Origin: Tausonia pullulans
Taxonomy: Eukaryota > Basidiomycota > Tremellomycetes > Cystofilobasidiales > Mrakiaceae
Assembly (NCBI GenBank): GCA_951802195.1
Contig: OX637627.1
Span: forward strand, 558,001 to 622,000
Direction of reading: 5' to 3'
DNA: 64,000 nucleotides
This document shows, piece after piece, positions 22,018 through 37,695 of the stretch. The notes beneath the pieces are model-generated. The model worked only from the letters and a program-made list of their open reading frames with translations, ran no database searches and was not told where the DNA came from. Numbering within the stretch: position 1 is the first letter of the stretch; the number at the start of each line of letters is the position of its first letter. Position numbers and translations under genes: made by a program.

Positions 22018-23987
22018 ATGTCGGAAGATCGGGAGATGACACCCGCGCCGCCGACTTCACCAGCTCCCCTCCCTGCCTCCGCCCCGCTCCCTCAGATCTC
22101 CGACCCCTCTCTTGTCGAGACGCAGCCCGCTCTGTCCGACGAGGCGATGGCCTCGTCCTCGTCTTCGTCGTCGCGCGTACCGGCAGAGACAGTGATCTCC
22201 CTCAAGATGTCGTGGTCCGGAAAGGTGAGCCACAGGTCCTCTGTAATACACCTCGCCTTTGAGCTGACGCAACGTCGCTCTCTGTCCAAGACGTTCGACC
22301 TCGAGGTTCCCGATCAAGACAGGTGCGCGACAGCCACCCATTGCAGACAAGCACGAGATCGTTTCGTCTCTTATGACTCCCCTCTCTCAGGGTCTATGAC
22401 CTTAAAATATTAATCTGGAGCCTGACGAGCGTCCCAATGGAGCGCATCAAACTCCTTGGTCTTACGCTGGGCAAGACGCCACCGAGCGAGAACGTCGTCA
22501 TCAAGGACCTCAACCTGAAGAGCGGCAAGAAGTTCATGATGCTCGGTGAGTTCTCAGAGCTTTTTAGTGATCTCATGTCAGCTTCGACTCGAGGGTGGAG
22601 TGTCTCGGAGGCGTGATGTGACAGACAGCCAGGCGAATGTGTCCCTGACTCTCGTCGCATTGCTGGGAACGCAGGCACGTCTGTGAAGAACTCTTTTAAA
22701 GACCCGACCCGCCTCCAGCAGGAGGAGATCGTCGACGACTTCGACGTGGACTATTCGTCGGCCCGCGTGCCTCCTCATCAGGTGACGAATCTGATCGAGC
22801 CTGCTCGTCAGCCCTCACACTCAACGCGACTCTTTGACAGGATCCCCGGAACGTCAGGAAGATCAAGGAGAAGTCTGCCAACCTTGAGATCGACGTAGGT
22901 ATTTAGTCCTTTTGTACAGTTGAGCTTCAAACTAACGAGCCCTCTCCCCGACTGCAGATCATCAACGAGCCTCGGCCGGGGAAGAGGCTCCTCGTCCTTG
23001 ACCTTGACTACACAATCGTCGACACGCGCCCATTGGTGGACGGCTCGCTCCCCTCGCAAGAGTGCGCTCGTCCTGGGCTGCACGAGTTCCTAAAAGCGAT
23101 GTACCCCTACTACGACATCGTCGTCTGGTCCCAGACATCTTGGAGGTGGCTCGAGGGGAAACTGACCGAGCTAGGGATGCTGGGCGAGGAAGACGGGCGG
23201 GGCTATCGAATCTCCTTTGTTGTCGACCGAAGGCCCATGGTGCGTCTTTGCTCTTGTTGGGCTCGTTGTAGGGGAGGCTGAGGGAAGGGATGGCGACGCT
23301 TTTCTTGCAGTTCACCATCTTCACCGAGCGCGACGGGCAGCCTTTCAAGCGTGAGTTCCTATTCCGGATTCTGAGGCACTTGAGAAGCCTGACCCCGTTT
23401 CTTTCCGTCAGATGAGTATGTGTGATCAATACAATATCTCAATACGAGCTACCAGCACTGACGTCCATGCGGCGCCTGCGGTCTCGCGACCCAGGGTAAA
23501 AGCGTGAGACTTGTCCGCCTCCTCTTGTCAGAGCGTTCCTTTCCAAAGGCAACTGACGTGTTCTGTCTCTGGCCTCAGACTCCAACTCCTCTGGAACCGC
23601 TGGCCAGAGAACTACGGGCCGCACAACACGATCCACATCGACGACCTCGTGCGTTCTTTTGCCTCCTGCCGCGTCGTACCATCATCACTTATAAGACTTG
23701 ACCGACGCTCCCCTCAGTCGCGAAACTTCGCCCTGAACCCCGGTTCTGGGTTAAAGATTAAAGCTTACAAGGGAGCTGCTACGGGATCGGCCGCCTCGGA
23801 CCAGGAGCTTCCCAAGCTTGGACGCTATGTGAGCCGGTCGTCGTCGTCCTGCGTTGACCAGTGCTGACGTGACTCGCCTCTTCCATGCCTCCACCAGCTC
23901 TTGCGACTGGCTCAGGGCGTCGAGGACTTTGGGACTGTGGACCATGGGCAGGCCTGGCAGCGATGGAGGAAGGGCAAGGAGTTCTGA
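22018..23987 (+). CDS. Ubiquitin-like CTD phosphatase (UBLCP1)
   Basis: Homologue of UBLCP1, a nuclear HAD-family phosphatase that acts on the 26S proteasome. Twelve exons (22018-22224, 22291-22322, 22391-22545, 22675-22781, 22841-22894, 22958-23239, 23311-23350, 23412-23415, 23495-23503, 23579-23648, 23718-23828, 23898-23987) give 386 residues. An N-terminal disordered stretch leads to a ubiquitin-like domain (VPMERIKLLGL, residues 85-95). The catalytic motif LLVLDLDYTIVDTRP holds the two nucleophile Asp residues, followed by ARPGLHEFLKAMYPYYDIVVWSQTSW. Exons of 4 and 9 nt join to read FKHEVKALQLLWNRW, which fits the family; without them the frame breaks. The acceptor of exon 2 is AAG rather than CAG. 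Confidence 0.93.
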
Positions 23988-24355
23988 TGATTCGACGGAC
24001 ATGGCCGGCGGTTTCAGCCATCACATTATGGGTCTCCTTCCCTCCTTCATTGACGGCATGCATGAGACTTTTGATTTCTCTCAATTACCCGTGTCTGGGC
24101 GAAAGGAGTGCTGGTATCCAGAGGGAAGAGTGTTGCGGGCGTGGTGGAGACGCTCCTGATCATGACCCATGTTACTCGCAAACTCGTCCGGCTCCTCCGC
24201 ACACCGCGGCTTCACTCGTCCGCCCGGACCAGTCGCTCGGTCGCGTTGCCTGGGCCCGTCTCCTGACCGACCCCTCAGGACACTGGGCTTCATTCTCACA
24301 AAGACCGTACCCACCACATACCCTCTTCCTCGAGAGCACGTCCCTCCCCAATATC
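23988..24355. other. Intergenic, UBLCP1 to URK1
   Basis: A 368-base gap between co-directional genes with no supported gene. It should hold the UBLCP1 3' end and URK1 promoter; the last 60 bases are CT-rich. Confidence 0.5.
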
Positions 24356-27300
24356 ATGGCGTCCTCCTCCTCGTCCCAACCGCTTCGTGACCCGCTCTTG
24401 CACGACCCGTCTATCATCTACGCGCCTTCACCCTCGCTGAGCCGCTCTCAGACCGGGATGCCTACAAACCAGAAGGGCAACAGCAAGACGCTCCTCATCG
24501 GCAGGAGCTCTTTCGGCCGGTCAGTAGCCTTGGATGGCTCTCAAGCAAGAAGCCCGTCCACACGCTGACGACCTTCCCTCGACTACTCCTGCGTGCAGGC
24601 CGCCTTGGTGCGTTTGTCGTTGCGCTCCGAGCAACAGCTGTCTCCGAGGCTAGACCCTGTACTGACACCCTGACGGCTCGACGACAGGTATGACCAGACA
24701 GGGCAGTCTGCGCCTTGTTATGTCATCGGAATTGCTGGCGGGAGTGCCTCGGGCAAGGTACGTCCTTCTCTGGAATTGGGGAGTCCTGGTAGCTGGTCTC
24801 TTGGCTTGGCCAGAGAGCCAGGGAGGTGGGCGGGCGGCAACGTGGGCAGAGCGGCAGCAGGCAAGTCTGATGGGCCCAGCGCATGCGGACCTATGTGCCT
24901 TGCCTCGTTCGAGCGTCTCTGCCCTTCCCGAGGTCACCTGGTCTCATGCAGCTCCCTGGTAGCGGACCTTCTCTGCCTCTGTGTACTCAAGAGCTGATTA
25001 CATTCTCCGCCTTTCAGACGAGCGTTGCCCGGGAGATCCTCCGCCTGCTCGACCACGTCCCCAACGTCCTCATCATTTCACAGGACTCCTTTTACCGCCA
25101 CCACTCGCCCGAGGAGATCGATCTTGCGTTCTCAAACGAGCTCGACTTTGATCATCCTAGCGCCATCGACTTCGATCTCTTCCGAGAAGTGCTTGAAGCG
25201 TTGAGGAAGGGAGGAAGCGTCGAGGTCAGTGCGCGCCTTCCTGTCTTTCCCCCTCCTCTTTCCTTGTCAGCTGGTTCTGACCATATCGAGGATCCTTATC
25301 ACTCAGATCCGTGGGTCTGGTCTTACCCCCTGTGAAGCGCCGCTTCTACTTGAGCTTATGGCAGAGTCCCTGTCCTTCCTACAGCTCAGTACTCGTTCGT
25401 GACGCATCAGCGGCTCGAGGAGACGTCCTATCTGTATGGAGCGTCTGTCATTATCGTCGAGGGCATCCTCGCCCTTCAGGATGAGAGCCTTCGGGATCTT
25501 TTTGACCTCAAGGGTGAGTGAGCTTTTTGGAGGTCCCGGAATGGAGCTCAAGCGCTAACTGCAGACTGGTCGTTCGGTTTGCGGCCTGTCTAGTCTTCGT
25601 CAACGTAAGAAGACTACACGCCAGGGAGTGGGGGAACGAGAGAGTCAAGACTGATTGAATTCTGCTACGTTTACTCTTTCATCTCGCAGTGTGACGTATG
25701 TTCCCACGCCGATATTCCCTTTTCTCTAGCTGAGACTGACAGGTCGCGCGCACGCCCTGATCACCAGACCGATCTGATGCTTGCCCGACGGATACGACGC
25801 GATGTGACCGAGCGCGGAAGGGATGTCATGGGCATCATCGACCAGTATCTTCGGTCAGTCTGACATCCTACAAGCTGACGAATGCTTTCTACCACTGACG
25901 GCTCGCTGGACTCACAGATTCGTAAAGCCGAGCTACGACAATTTCGTCCAGCCTAGCTCCAAGTTCGCCGACATTGTCCGTTTGGCCTCTGTCATCCTTC
26001 GTCTCTCATCGAGCCAGCTGGGCTGATAGTGTCTGCTTTCAACAGATCGTTCCTGGCGCGCAGAACGAGGGTTCGTTCCGTCGACTTCTTTGCCCCTAGC
26101 TTTGCTCCATGGCTGAGATGGCTATTCCATTCCATCCTCAGTTGCCGTGGACCTCATCGTCACTCACATTCGACGACAGCTCGCCGAGCGGTCCCTCCAA
26201 TTCCGCAAAACTCTCTCCAAGAAGGCCGTCGCACCTTCGACGACTTCTGACGGGACGGTCTCCCCAAACCTTGTCCTCCTTGACCAGACCACGGGTCTTC
26301 AGGCACTCACGACCTTCCTCCGAGACTGCGAGACAGCTCGGGAGGATTTTATCCACTTCTGCGACCGGCTCGGCACGATGTGTGTCCTTCGTCTTGGATA
26401 TCAGGCGAAGATTCAGCATTGACAAAACATGTTACGCAGGGTCGTTGAGAAGGCGCTGAGCCTGCTGCCTTACCGGGATGCTGCCGTGACCACCCCAATC
26501 GATCTGACCGCCCCGGGGAAGGTGCTCGATGTCGAAATAGTAGGTGACGAAACTGCTTCCAACGAGGCAACGTCCTTCATGATGCTGATTTATTTGTTCG
26601 CCAGGGCGGCGTCATTGGTGTCTCCGTCGCTCGATCGTGCGCAATTGTCTGCCTCTCCGTTATGTCGTAGAAGCTGACCAAGTGTTCCTTGTTTATAGTG
26701 GTGGCCCCCTCGAAAAGGGCCTTCGTCGCGTGGTCCTGGACGCTCGGCTGGGATCTCTCCTCATCAATGTGCATGCGACCACCCCTGCAGCTTCAAGACC
26801 GCTTGCTGATTCTGCCCTTTGGTTCTTTCTAGAATGACCCCGCAACCCAGGAGCCTCTTCTCTACAATGTCGCCCTCCCGAGCTGTCTCAAGATCCGGGA
26901 ATCGGCTCAGAAGGCTTGGGTCTTCCTTCTCGACTCGCAGGTTCGTCTAGTCTGCCTTCTTTCTCCTTACACTATATCAGGACTGACTCTCTTCTCTCTC
27001 AGATCGGCACCGGTGCCTCGGCCCTTAGTTCGTCTCCTCTCGTGCAGGTGGTTCGCTTGACTCCCCCAGCTGACTTCGTTCTTCCAGTGGCCATCCGTGT
27101 CCTCCTCGACCACCACGTCCCCGAGTCGCAAATTCTCTTCCTGACCTTTATCGTGTACGTGGATCGATCCAGAACCTAGGTTGTCCTTTTGTTGACGATC
27201 CCTTTCGTCTTTCTTTCATTGGCAGTCATTCCCGTGCGCTTGACACCATCCGCGCAGCATTCCCTGCCGTCAAGATCGTCACCTCGGCCGTCGACGACCA

Positions 27301-27583
27301 GCTCGTCGAGATTGTTCACCGCTCACGCCACAGCGGGCCGACCGTCAACGACGGCAAGTCTCGAAGCACGACACCGACTACGGGTCACGTCCGCAGTCGG
27401 TCGAGCAGGACAGGCAAGGGTGAAGTTGTCGATGGGTCGGCGGAGCGGGAGTGGGTCGTCAAGCCTGGCTTTGGAGACATTGGTTCGTCCTCTTGAAGGA
27501 GAAGCCTCGTGAGACAGACATGTGCGGACGCTGACAGTCTGGGTGGCTTGCCTCTCCCAGGGGACCGATACTACTCCATCTGA
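24356..27583 (+). CDS. URK1: Uridine/cytidine kinase with UPRT-like domain
   Basis: Phosphorylates uridine and cytidine in pyrimidine salvage. About 20 exons give 562 residues. The N-terminal kinase domain has the P-loop GIAGGSASGKTS, ISQDSFYRHHSPEE, FDHPSAIDFDL, IPQYSFVTHQR and TDLMLARRIRRDV; the C-terminal domain is uracil-phosphoribosyltransferase-like (GGVIGVSVARSGGPLEKGLRR, IGTGASALMAIRVLLDHHVPE). Very short exons are needed to keep frame and homology: 24599-24607 (9 nt, GRPPWYDQ), 25307-25310 (4 nt, EIPQYSF), 25594-25604 (11 nt, VFVN) and 25690-25695 (6 nt, Cys-Asp). All have GT donors and CAG or TAG acceptors. The tail (residues 475-550) is Ser/Arg-rich and ends GDRYYSI. Whether the UPRT-like half is catalytic is unclear, as in other fungal homologues. 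Confidence 0.95.
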
Positions 27584-28374
27584 GAGGAGCTTGTGATTCT
27601 TTGCCATCTCGCAGAAGCTCCCCCGACGAGTGAAGTCAGATGTATGAGATCATTGCAAGCAAATGACAAAACTTGCCTGGCGCATTCGGTGAAACTCAGG
27701 AAGACAGGTCGCCAAGGGCGTACGAGAAGAGCGCCTAGAAATTTCCCTAGTCTGCAGTCACACCACGCCTTCCTGTCTCCAATCTCACTGTCTTTAACGG
27801 GTCCTCGCCCTGCTTAACGCAGTCCCGTTGATCCAACGGGTCACCAAAAAAATCAACACCAGGGACGATGCCCAAGAGGAGCAGCGACGAGAATGTCTAG
27901 ACTGCGCCGGGATCGCGCGGGCGGGCGAGGAAGCCAGGCGAGGCGGCCATTCCCACTTTCCCGCTGACATGTTTTCGTCCCGAGTCCGCGTACGCACGTC
28001 TTCTTCACTTGGTTGTGCGTCAGGCAGGTTAATCTGTTTCAACAGCGTCCACCAGTCTACGGGCTTTCAGAGGAGAAATGGGTTAAAATCCGAGTGTTGA
28101 AAGGACATATGTCATCATGATGGACATGTGGGTTTTGATGTTGGTGTCAAAAGAACCGTTGAGGGTCGTGAACGTGTGGTACTACTACGAGAGAGATATG
28201 CTGGCAAGTGGTACTACAGGCGTGCACGAGAAGAGAGACAGAGAAGGAGAGGACGAGAAAGGGGGTGGGACAAGGCGACGGCCGTTGAGGCCGCTCTAAA
28301 TGTAGACGAGATGCCCAAATGAGAGAAAAATATCAAGGAAACAATGCGAGGAGACAGGGAAACCCATCGACCGC
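27584..28374. other. Convergent gap, URK1/SAH1
   Basis: A 791-base gap between two 3' ends, AT-richer and purine-rich on the right (28200-28340). No tRNA fold, open frame of note or mobile element is seen. Confidence 0.5.
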
Positions 28375-30400
28375 TTAGTAACGGTAGTGGTTGGGCTTGT
28401 AGGGTCCGTCGGTGGGGATACCGAGGTAGTCGGCCTGGACGGGGGTCATGACCGAGAGCTAGCGTAGAGAAACCGTAAAATGTCAGGAATGCTCTCCAAC
28501 TGTAAATTCCCTATTGCGATTGTGCGGAACTGCTAACCTTGATGTTAAGCTGCTCGAGATGAGCCCGGGCGACCTCCTCATCGAGCTCCTTGGGGAGCAT
28601 GTGGACACTAATAACGCGCAAAATGAGTCAGTCTGGGTGTGCAAGGACGCATAGAAAGCCCCGACCCAGAAGCCTTCCAAGCCGTGAAGAAAACTCACCC
28701 GAGAGGGTACTTCTCCGGGGTAGTCCAGAGAGCGATCTGGGCAAGAACCTGGTTGGCGAAGGAGCAGGACATGACGAAGGACGGGTGTCCGGTTCCGCAT
28801 CCAAGGTTGACGAGACGGCCCTCGGCAAGGAGGATGATGTGGCGACCGGAGGGCATGGTGAAGCGGTCAACCTGGGGCTTGATGTTGGAGTGCTCGACGG
28901 CAGTCTTCTTGAGCCAGGCGACGTCAACCTCGATGTCGAAGTGTCCGATGTTGCAGACGATGGCGTCCTCCTGCATGACGGAGAAGTGCTCGCCGGTGAT
29001 GATGTCACGGTTTCCGGTGGTGGTGACGAAGATGTTGGCCTTGGGGGCAGCCTCCTCCATGGTGGTGACCTCGTAGCCGGCCATGGCGGCCTGGAGGGCG
29101 TTGATGGGGTCAATCTCGGTGACGATGACGCGAGATCCGTACGAGCGGAGGGACTCGGCGCATCCCTTTCCGACGTCTCCGAAACCGGCGACGACGGCGA
29201 CCTTTCCGGCGAGCATGATGTCGGTGGCACGCTTGATGCCGTCGACAAGGGACTCGCGGCAACCGTACTGAATGGGAATGGGTGGGGCACGTTAGCATGC
29301 TGGACTGATGATCATACACCTGAGGCAAATTGCACGCACGTAGTTGTCGAACTTGGACTTGGTGACCGAGTCGTTGACGTTGATGGCGGGGATCTTGAGC
29401 TTGCCGTCACGGAAAGCCTTGTAGAGGTGGTGGACACCGGTGGTGGTCTCCTCAGAGACACCGCGGATGTCGGTGAGGTACTGAGGGAACTTCTCGTGGA
29501 CCATGGTGGTAAGGTCTCCTCCGTCATCGAGGATCATGTTGAGGGGCTTGCCTAGAAGATTCAGAGACAACGTCAGTTCTTGTGCTGTGTGATGCATGCC
29601 ATGAATGAATGAACGCACCGTCAGGGAAGGCAGCGAGCGACTGCTCAATGCACCACTGGTACTCCTCCTCGGTCTCGCCCTTCCAGGCGAAGACGGGGAC
29701 ACCGGTGGCGGCGATGGCAGCGGCGGCGTGGTCCTGGGTGGAGAAGATGTTGCACGACGACCAGGTGACCTCGGCTCCGATGGCAGTGAGGGTCTCGATG
29801 AGGACGGCGCTGTCAAGGGGAAAAAGAAAGAAAACGGGATGAGTCAGCCCAACTGCCAGCGTACACTACCGACGACATAGGAGGACGTACGTCTGGATGG
29901 TCATGTGGAGGCATCCGGCGACGCGAGCTCCCTTGAGGGGCTTGGAGGCACCGAACTGGAGAAGACACGAGGAAAAGAAACGTGCGTTGGCATCTCTTCA
30001 CGCGAGTGGAGAAGTGCAGGGGGGCGGGGCAAGACACGGGGCGCCGCCCCGCGGCCAGCGAGGGAAAGGCACGCACCTTCTCACGGAGGTACATGAGTCC
30101 GGGCATCTCGCGCTGAGAGAGGGAGCAGTCCAAGGCGATGTCAGATGAAAGCGCAGGCACACGGGCTTCTGTGCTAGTCGAGGCTCAAGGCGTGTCGACG
30201 AACCTCGGCGAGCTCGATCTCTGGAGGAAGGACATTGAGGTCAGTGAAGGTCCCTCTCTATCTCTGGATGTGGCAAATCTCACCCTTGCGACCGAAAGAG
30301 GCGAGGGAAACGTCGGCGACCTGCATCCAGAGGGAGTGTTCAGCGAGGGATCGCACTGGAGAAGAGGTGCGGTGTGGGGATAGCTAACCTTGTAGACCAT
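28375..30400 (-). CDS. SAH1: S-adenosylhomocysteine hydrolase
   Basis: Splits S-adenosylhomocysteine to adenosine and homocysteine, keeping methylation reactions running; cytosolic, NAD-dependent tetramer. Ten exons on the minus strand: 30400-30389, 30320-30284, 30220-30204, 30112-30077, 29955-29891, 29809-29619, 29551-29340, 29267-28699, 28607-28538 and 28458-28375; 430 residues. The first exon codes only MVYK. Conserved blocks include [71 protein letters not shown], the NAD loop [14 protein letters not shown], and the C-terminal KPNHYRY. Five of the six 5'-most exons are shorter than 70 nt, the pattern of a highly expressed fungal gene. A GC-rich hairpin lies in the intron at 30076-29956. 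Confidence 0.97.
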
Positions 30401-32225
30401 TGTGAAGACTAGAAGGCGTCCGCCGACGCGACCGAAACGAAGGCGAGGAGCGAGAGACAAGGGGAGAGCGAAATGGTTCAGGAAGAGTCCCGGCGAGGGC
30501 GAGAGCGAGAACGCATCGCGTCTAGAGAGGGATGGCTAGGGCTCACGAGAAGGGGGATGAAGAAGAGAAGGGGGAGAGTGGGGTTGGGGAGAGAAGGGAA
30601 GGAGAGGAAGCCAGCGAACCTCGTCTCACTTTTTCTGAACTCTCGCAGCACGGGCCCTCGCCGCCTTCATCGCGCCGGACGCCCCCTCCTCTCTCATTTC
30701 CTCCGACCGTATGGCGACCGGCCCACCCTCGATTGTTTCGCAGCCTGCCTTGTGAAATGCGCCTGGCACCGACGTCTGCATGCAGGCAGCCCACGTTCCA
30801 GTATTCGGCCAGCGCAGGTCACTCAGTCCGCGATGAGCAACCATGCCGCTCCTGGCGGCGGAGATCGCGCCGATACCCGATGAACGTGTGGGAGGGGTGA
30901 GCTACCGTCTTTTAGAGTTGTCTCCCACAGCAGTTTCGTCTTTCTATTGGAGACGGCTGCGCTGCCAGTCTTGGTGGAGGGGTGAGGTTATTATGAACAC
31001 GGCCAATGTGCTCATTGTATAGATCTGCCACCCTTTTGACCGTGCGAACCAGCCGCCAATCATCTGTGGACGAAGATGCGGCTCATCTTGTCAGGGTATA
31101 TACTACAGCAATAGGATTGGAATTCTTAAGGCTTGTGAGAGCCGTCCGGGCTGGGGACCAAGGCCGTATGTGTCAATGCACCCATCACTAGCCGTCACAA
31201 ACGGTCGACACGACAGATCGTGCTCAATAATCTCGGTAGTGGCTGAAAAGACCCTTCTTGTCTGTGAAACTCGACTACTCTCGCTACTATTTCACGAATC
31301 ATTGTGAAGCTCAGCTGCCCCAAGTTCTGGTTGATGACGCGCGCGCATATCCGCACTTTGTTTTGTTACCGTCACTCCAGCACTCGCTTTCTTAGACGAG
31401 GAGACGTCCCCCTGATATTGCTCTCTCAGCTCTAGCTCCTTCCAGGACAATAGTGATCTGACAAGGCGTTCATCTGGATGCCTCCTTGCCTAGCGACGGC
31501 CGCCTGCCGTTTTCCGGCGAGCAAGGCCGCCGCCCCTTCTCGTCTTCGGGCGGGCTAGCGCTCGACGACCATCCGCTTGCCTTTCTCCCGCTCTCCCCCT
31601 CGCCCTTTCCTTACTTCTTACTCGACAAAATGGCCGGAGGACACGCCGCTAACTAGTTGCGTCCCCTCTTCGTCAACCGTCGCTTAGCTCGAGTGCGCGG
31701 CTCTCCAGGATCAGCGCGCTGACGGCTCTCGCTTGCTCGTTTCCCTCCTCTCTCTTGCTTCTCTCTTGTCCGCCCGGTCCGCCTCTCCCTGTCTCGCGCC
31801 GCTCTACGTTCGCTCGCCATCACCTGCCTCGCTCCCTCATCAGCATCATCGCCGGAAAGTCGGTTCCTGCCGTGTGTACCCCATCTGCTCTTTCAAGGGA
31901 GCGCTCGCTGCTTGCGTGCACTTCCTGCTTCCTCATCGCTTGCTCTCCTGCTAACGTTCTGGGTTCTTCGGCCCTCTTTCGTCTATAGAAGTGGCTGTTC
32001 GTCGTTCTCCTCTAGTCTTAGAGGCACCTGGCTCTGTGCCTGGCCCATGCAAGCCGACTGACCTATCTGCCCCTCCAGCGCTGTCGGCACCCTCTTCTCC
32101 ACCGCCGCCGCGTGAGTGTCCGGCGCGCGTCCTGCCACCCTATCTCTGGGGCACTTCGTCTGACGTCTCGCCCTCCTGTCCCCCCTCTCTCGCGCTCGCC
32201 TTGATTCTTAAGTGCCGCCTTCTCC
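30401..32225. promoter_or_regulatory. Divergent region, SAH1 to small gene
   Basis: About 1.8 kb with no firm gene. The left part is the SAH1 promoter. A good start context at 31630 (CAAAATGGCC) opens an eight-codon frame MAGGHAAN then TAG; this could be an upstream ORF or the first exon of the small gene at 32226. The stretch 31560-32220 is strongly CT-rich, as in long leaders of highly expressed fungal genes. Confidence 0.4.
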
Positions 32226-32498
32226 ATGCGCGGTGGTGACGCCAAGCCCGCCCCCAAGGTCGACGCCATCAAGGAGGCCGCCTCCTCGTCGTACGTCGCC
32301 GTCCTCGGGCTTCTTCTCTGTCTCCCTCTGGGCGAGCAGCCAACCGAGCTAGCCTCGTCTCGCTCTCTTCCCTGTATGCCTCAGCTGACATTGTGATGGG
32401 CATCACCTTTCAGCGAGGAGGAGACTTTCATCCGTAACTTCATGAAGGAGGCCGAGGAGTCCGCCCTCAAGGGTGCCGCCAAGTCCGCCGCCCACTAA
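32226..32498 (+). CDS. Small 49-residue protein
   Basis: Not recognised. Two exons, 32226-32290 and 32414-32498, split by a GTACGT...CAG intron, encode 49 residues: a Lys/Ala-rich start (MRGGDAKPAPKVDAIKEAAS) then a charged helix (ETFIRNFMKEAEESALKGAAKS). The intron keeps frame exactly, and the exon sequence keeps to C/G-ending codons (GCC, AAG, GAG) like highly expressed genes nearby, which supports a real gene. An in-phase 5' exon is possible: ATG at 31630 (MAGGHAAN), donor after TA at 31655 or so, acceptor TTAAG before TGCCGCC at about 32213, giving MAGGHAANYAAFSMRGG. No signal peptide or membrane segment is seen. Confidence 0.6.
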
Positions 32499-33216
32499 AC
32501 GTCATGTTTGATCGTCCCTGGGTTCGGGTTCGCTAGAAGGAACAAAGAAGAAGGCAGGAAGAGGTGTCTGAGTCTGGATGCAAAGGAATCTTAAAGATTG
32601 TCGTCGCGAGACCCTGGGATTCGCTCTCACGGTGGCATTCTGGGCAAGAATCGTGAGCTGGCCAGGGTTAAAGGAGTGCATCAGACGCTCGCTCAAGAAG
32701 CAAGAGCTTGTTGAAAGAGGAGTTGTGAATCTAGAGGTGATCCGTCCAAATCTCCACGGGCGTGGTGGACCAAGCCCTAAACTTTGGCTTTCAAGCGCTT
32801 ACCTCGAGTGCCTTCGCGCTCTGAAAGTCGTCCTCACACATGATTGCCCTCCCAGCTCAGAAGATTGAGCAAGGCTGATAACAGAGATACCAACAAAGTT
32901 GCCTTCGAGCGGGATTCTGCCACAGCGGCGTTGACACGCGTCGCGTGCGATTCCCCTAAGTCCCGGTGGGTGTTATATCGAAGGATAGCGCTTATCGTGC
33001 AAGAATGCTGGAGAGACTCTGTGCCTGTCACTACGCACAGATCAAGGAGCGTTTTTTTAATCTGAGGAGTGAGTATTGGCCGTATGCGGCACGTGACCGG
33101 GTGGAGGGTCCTGGAGGAGGTTGCGCTTGGTTGGGCGACGGCCCTCCCTTCGCGCCTGCTCTCGCGCGTTGGTCCTCTCCATCAACCACGCCCCTCATCC
33201 ATTCTACTCCTCCGTC
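32499..33216. other. Intergenic, small gene to MCM5
   Basis: About 720 bases with the 3' end of the small gene and the MCM5 promoter. No gene is supported. No clear MluI cell-cycle box (ACGCGT) is present; GACACGCGTCGCG at 32934-32946 contains only ACGCGT-like overlap and should be checked. Confidence 0.4.
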
Positions 33217-36949
<3,733 letters not shown>

Positions 36950-37695
36950 TCTTCTTGGCCGTGCTCTGTTTTTTTTTCTTTCTTGATGAGTGTTTTTTTT
37001 TTTCGTATTCTATCTGCTCTCAGGCTTGGTCTTCCGATGCTTCGCATCCGTCTCTTTCTCCAGTGTCGAATCTCATGTTCCTTCTGCGATAGTTCACGAA
37101 TCAAGGAAAGCGAGAGACCCGGGTTGGATCACACACGCAGTTAGAGGAAGCTACAGCTAGGAAGCGGTCCATGACAAAAAGAGAAGGGAGGACGAGGAAG
37201 ACAAACGCCAATGTTAATACACCGCGCGTCGGCCGAAGTGGGATGTACAAACACTAGGGGAGGAGCACAGAGAATAGAGTCTCAGGGAAGAGGAGCACCG
37301 GACACGAGGACCAAAAGCCAGGAAAAAGAGGAAAGACGAAAGAGAAAGTCAAAAGAGTCCCACTGGGTTGTTGGTGACGCTGTGCTGTCACAAAATCAAA
37401 CCGTCGAGCCCACATCATCAGCCTCGGTCGATCACAGCCAACAGCTCTGTCAACAGTCAGCACTCACATTTCCATCCCCATGCTCGCCACTGCCGCCTCC
37501 CCATCACTCCTTTCTCTGCTGATTCTGTCGCTGCTGCCACTCGGGGCCGTGGCTCTCCTCTTCCATTCCGTGCGATTGGTGCTCCTCCCATCGAGTAGCG
37601 GTGCGCGCGTCGTGTGGCGGGTCGATTTGCACCGCAGGTGCGTCGCCTATGTCGTCCGAGGTCTCGTCACGCTAGTGGATGGTGTTCAGGACGAT
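36950..37695. other. Convergent gap, MCM5 to membrane protein
   Basis: Two 3' ends face each other across 746 bases. T-rich tracts (36967-37005) follow MCM5 and may serve 3' end formation. No gene is supported. Confidence 0.5.

Noticed and set aside
28060-28110. Possible tRNA-like stretch GGTTAAAATCC
   Set aside because: It lacks the TTC core of the T loop and no acceptor, D or anticodon stem can be folded around it.
28590-29555. A 321-codon open frame on the + strand, antisense to SAH1
   Set aside because: It mirrors the strongly biased codons of SAH1 exon 8 (third positions C/G), is Gly/Asp/Val-rich with no family match, and crosses three SAH1 exon-intron borders.
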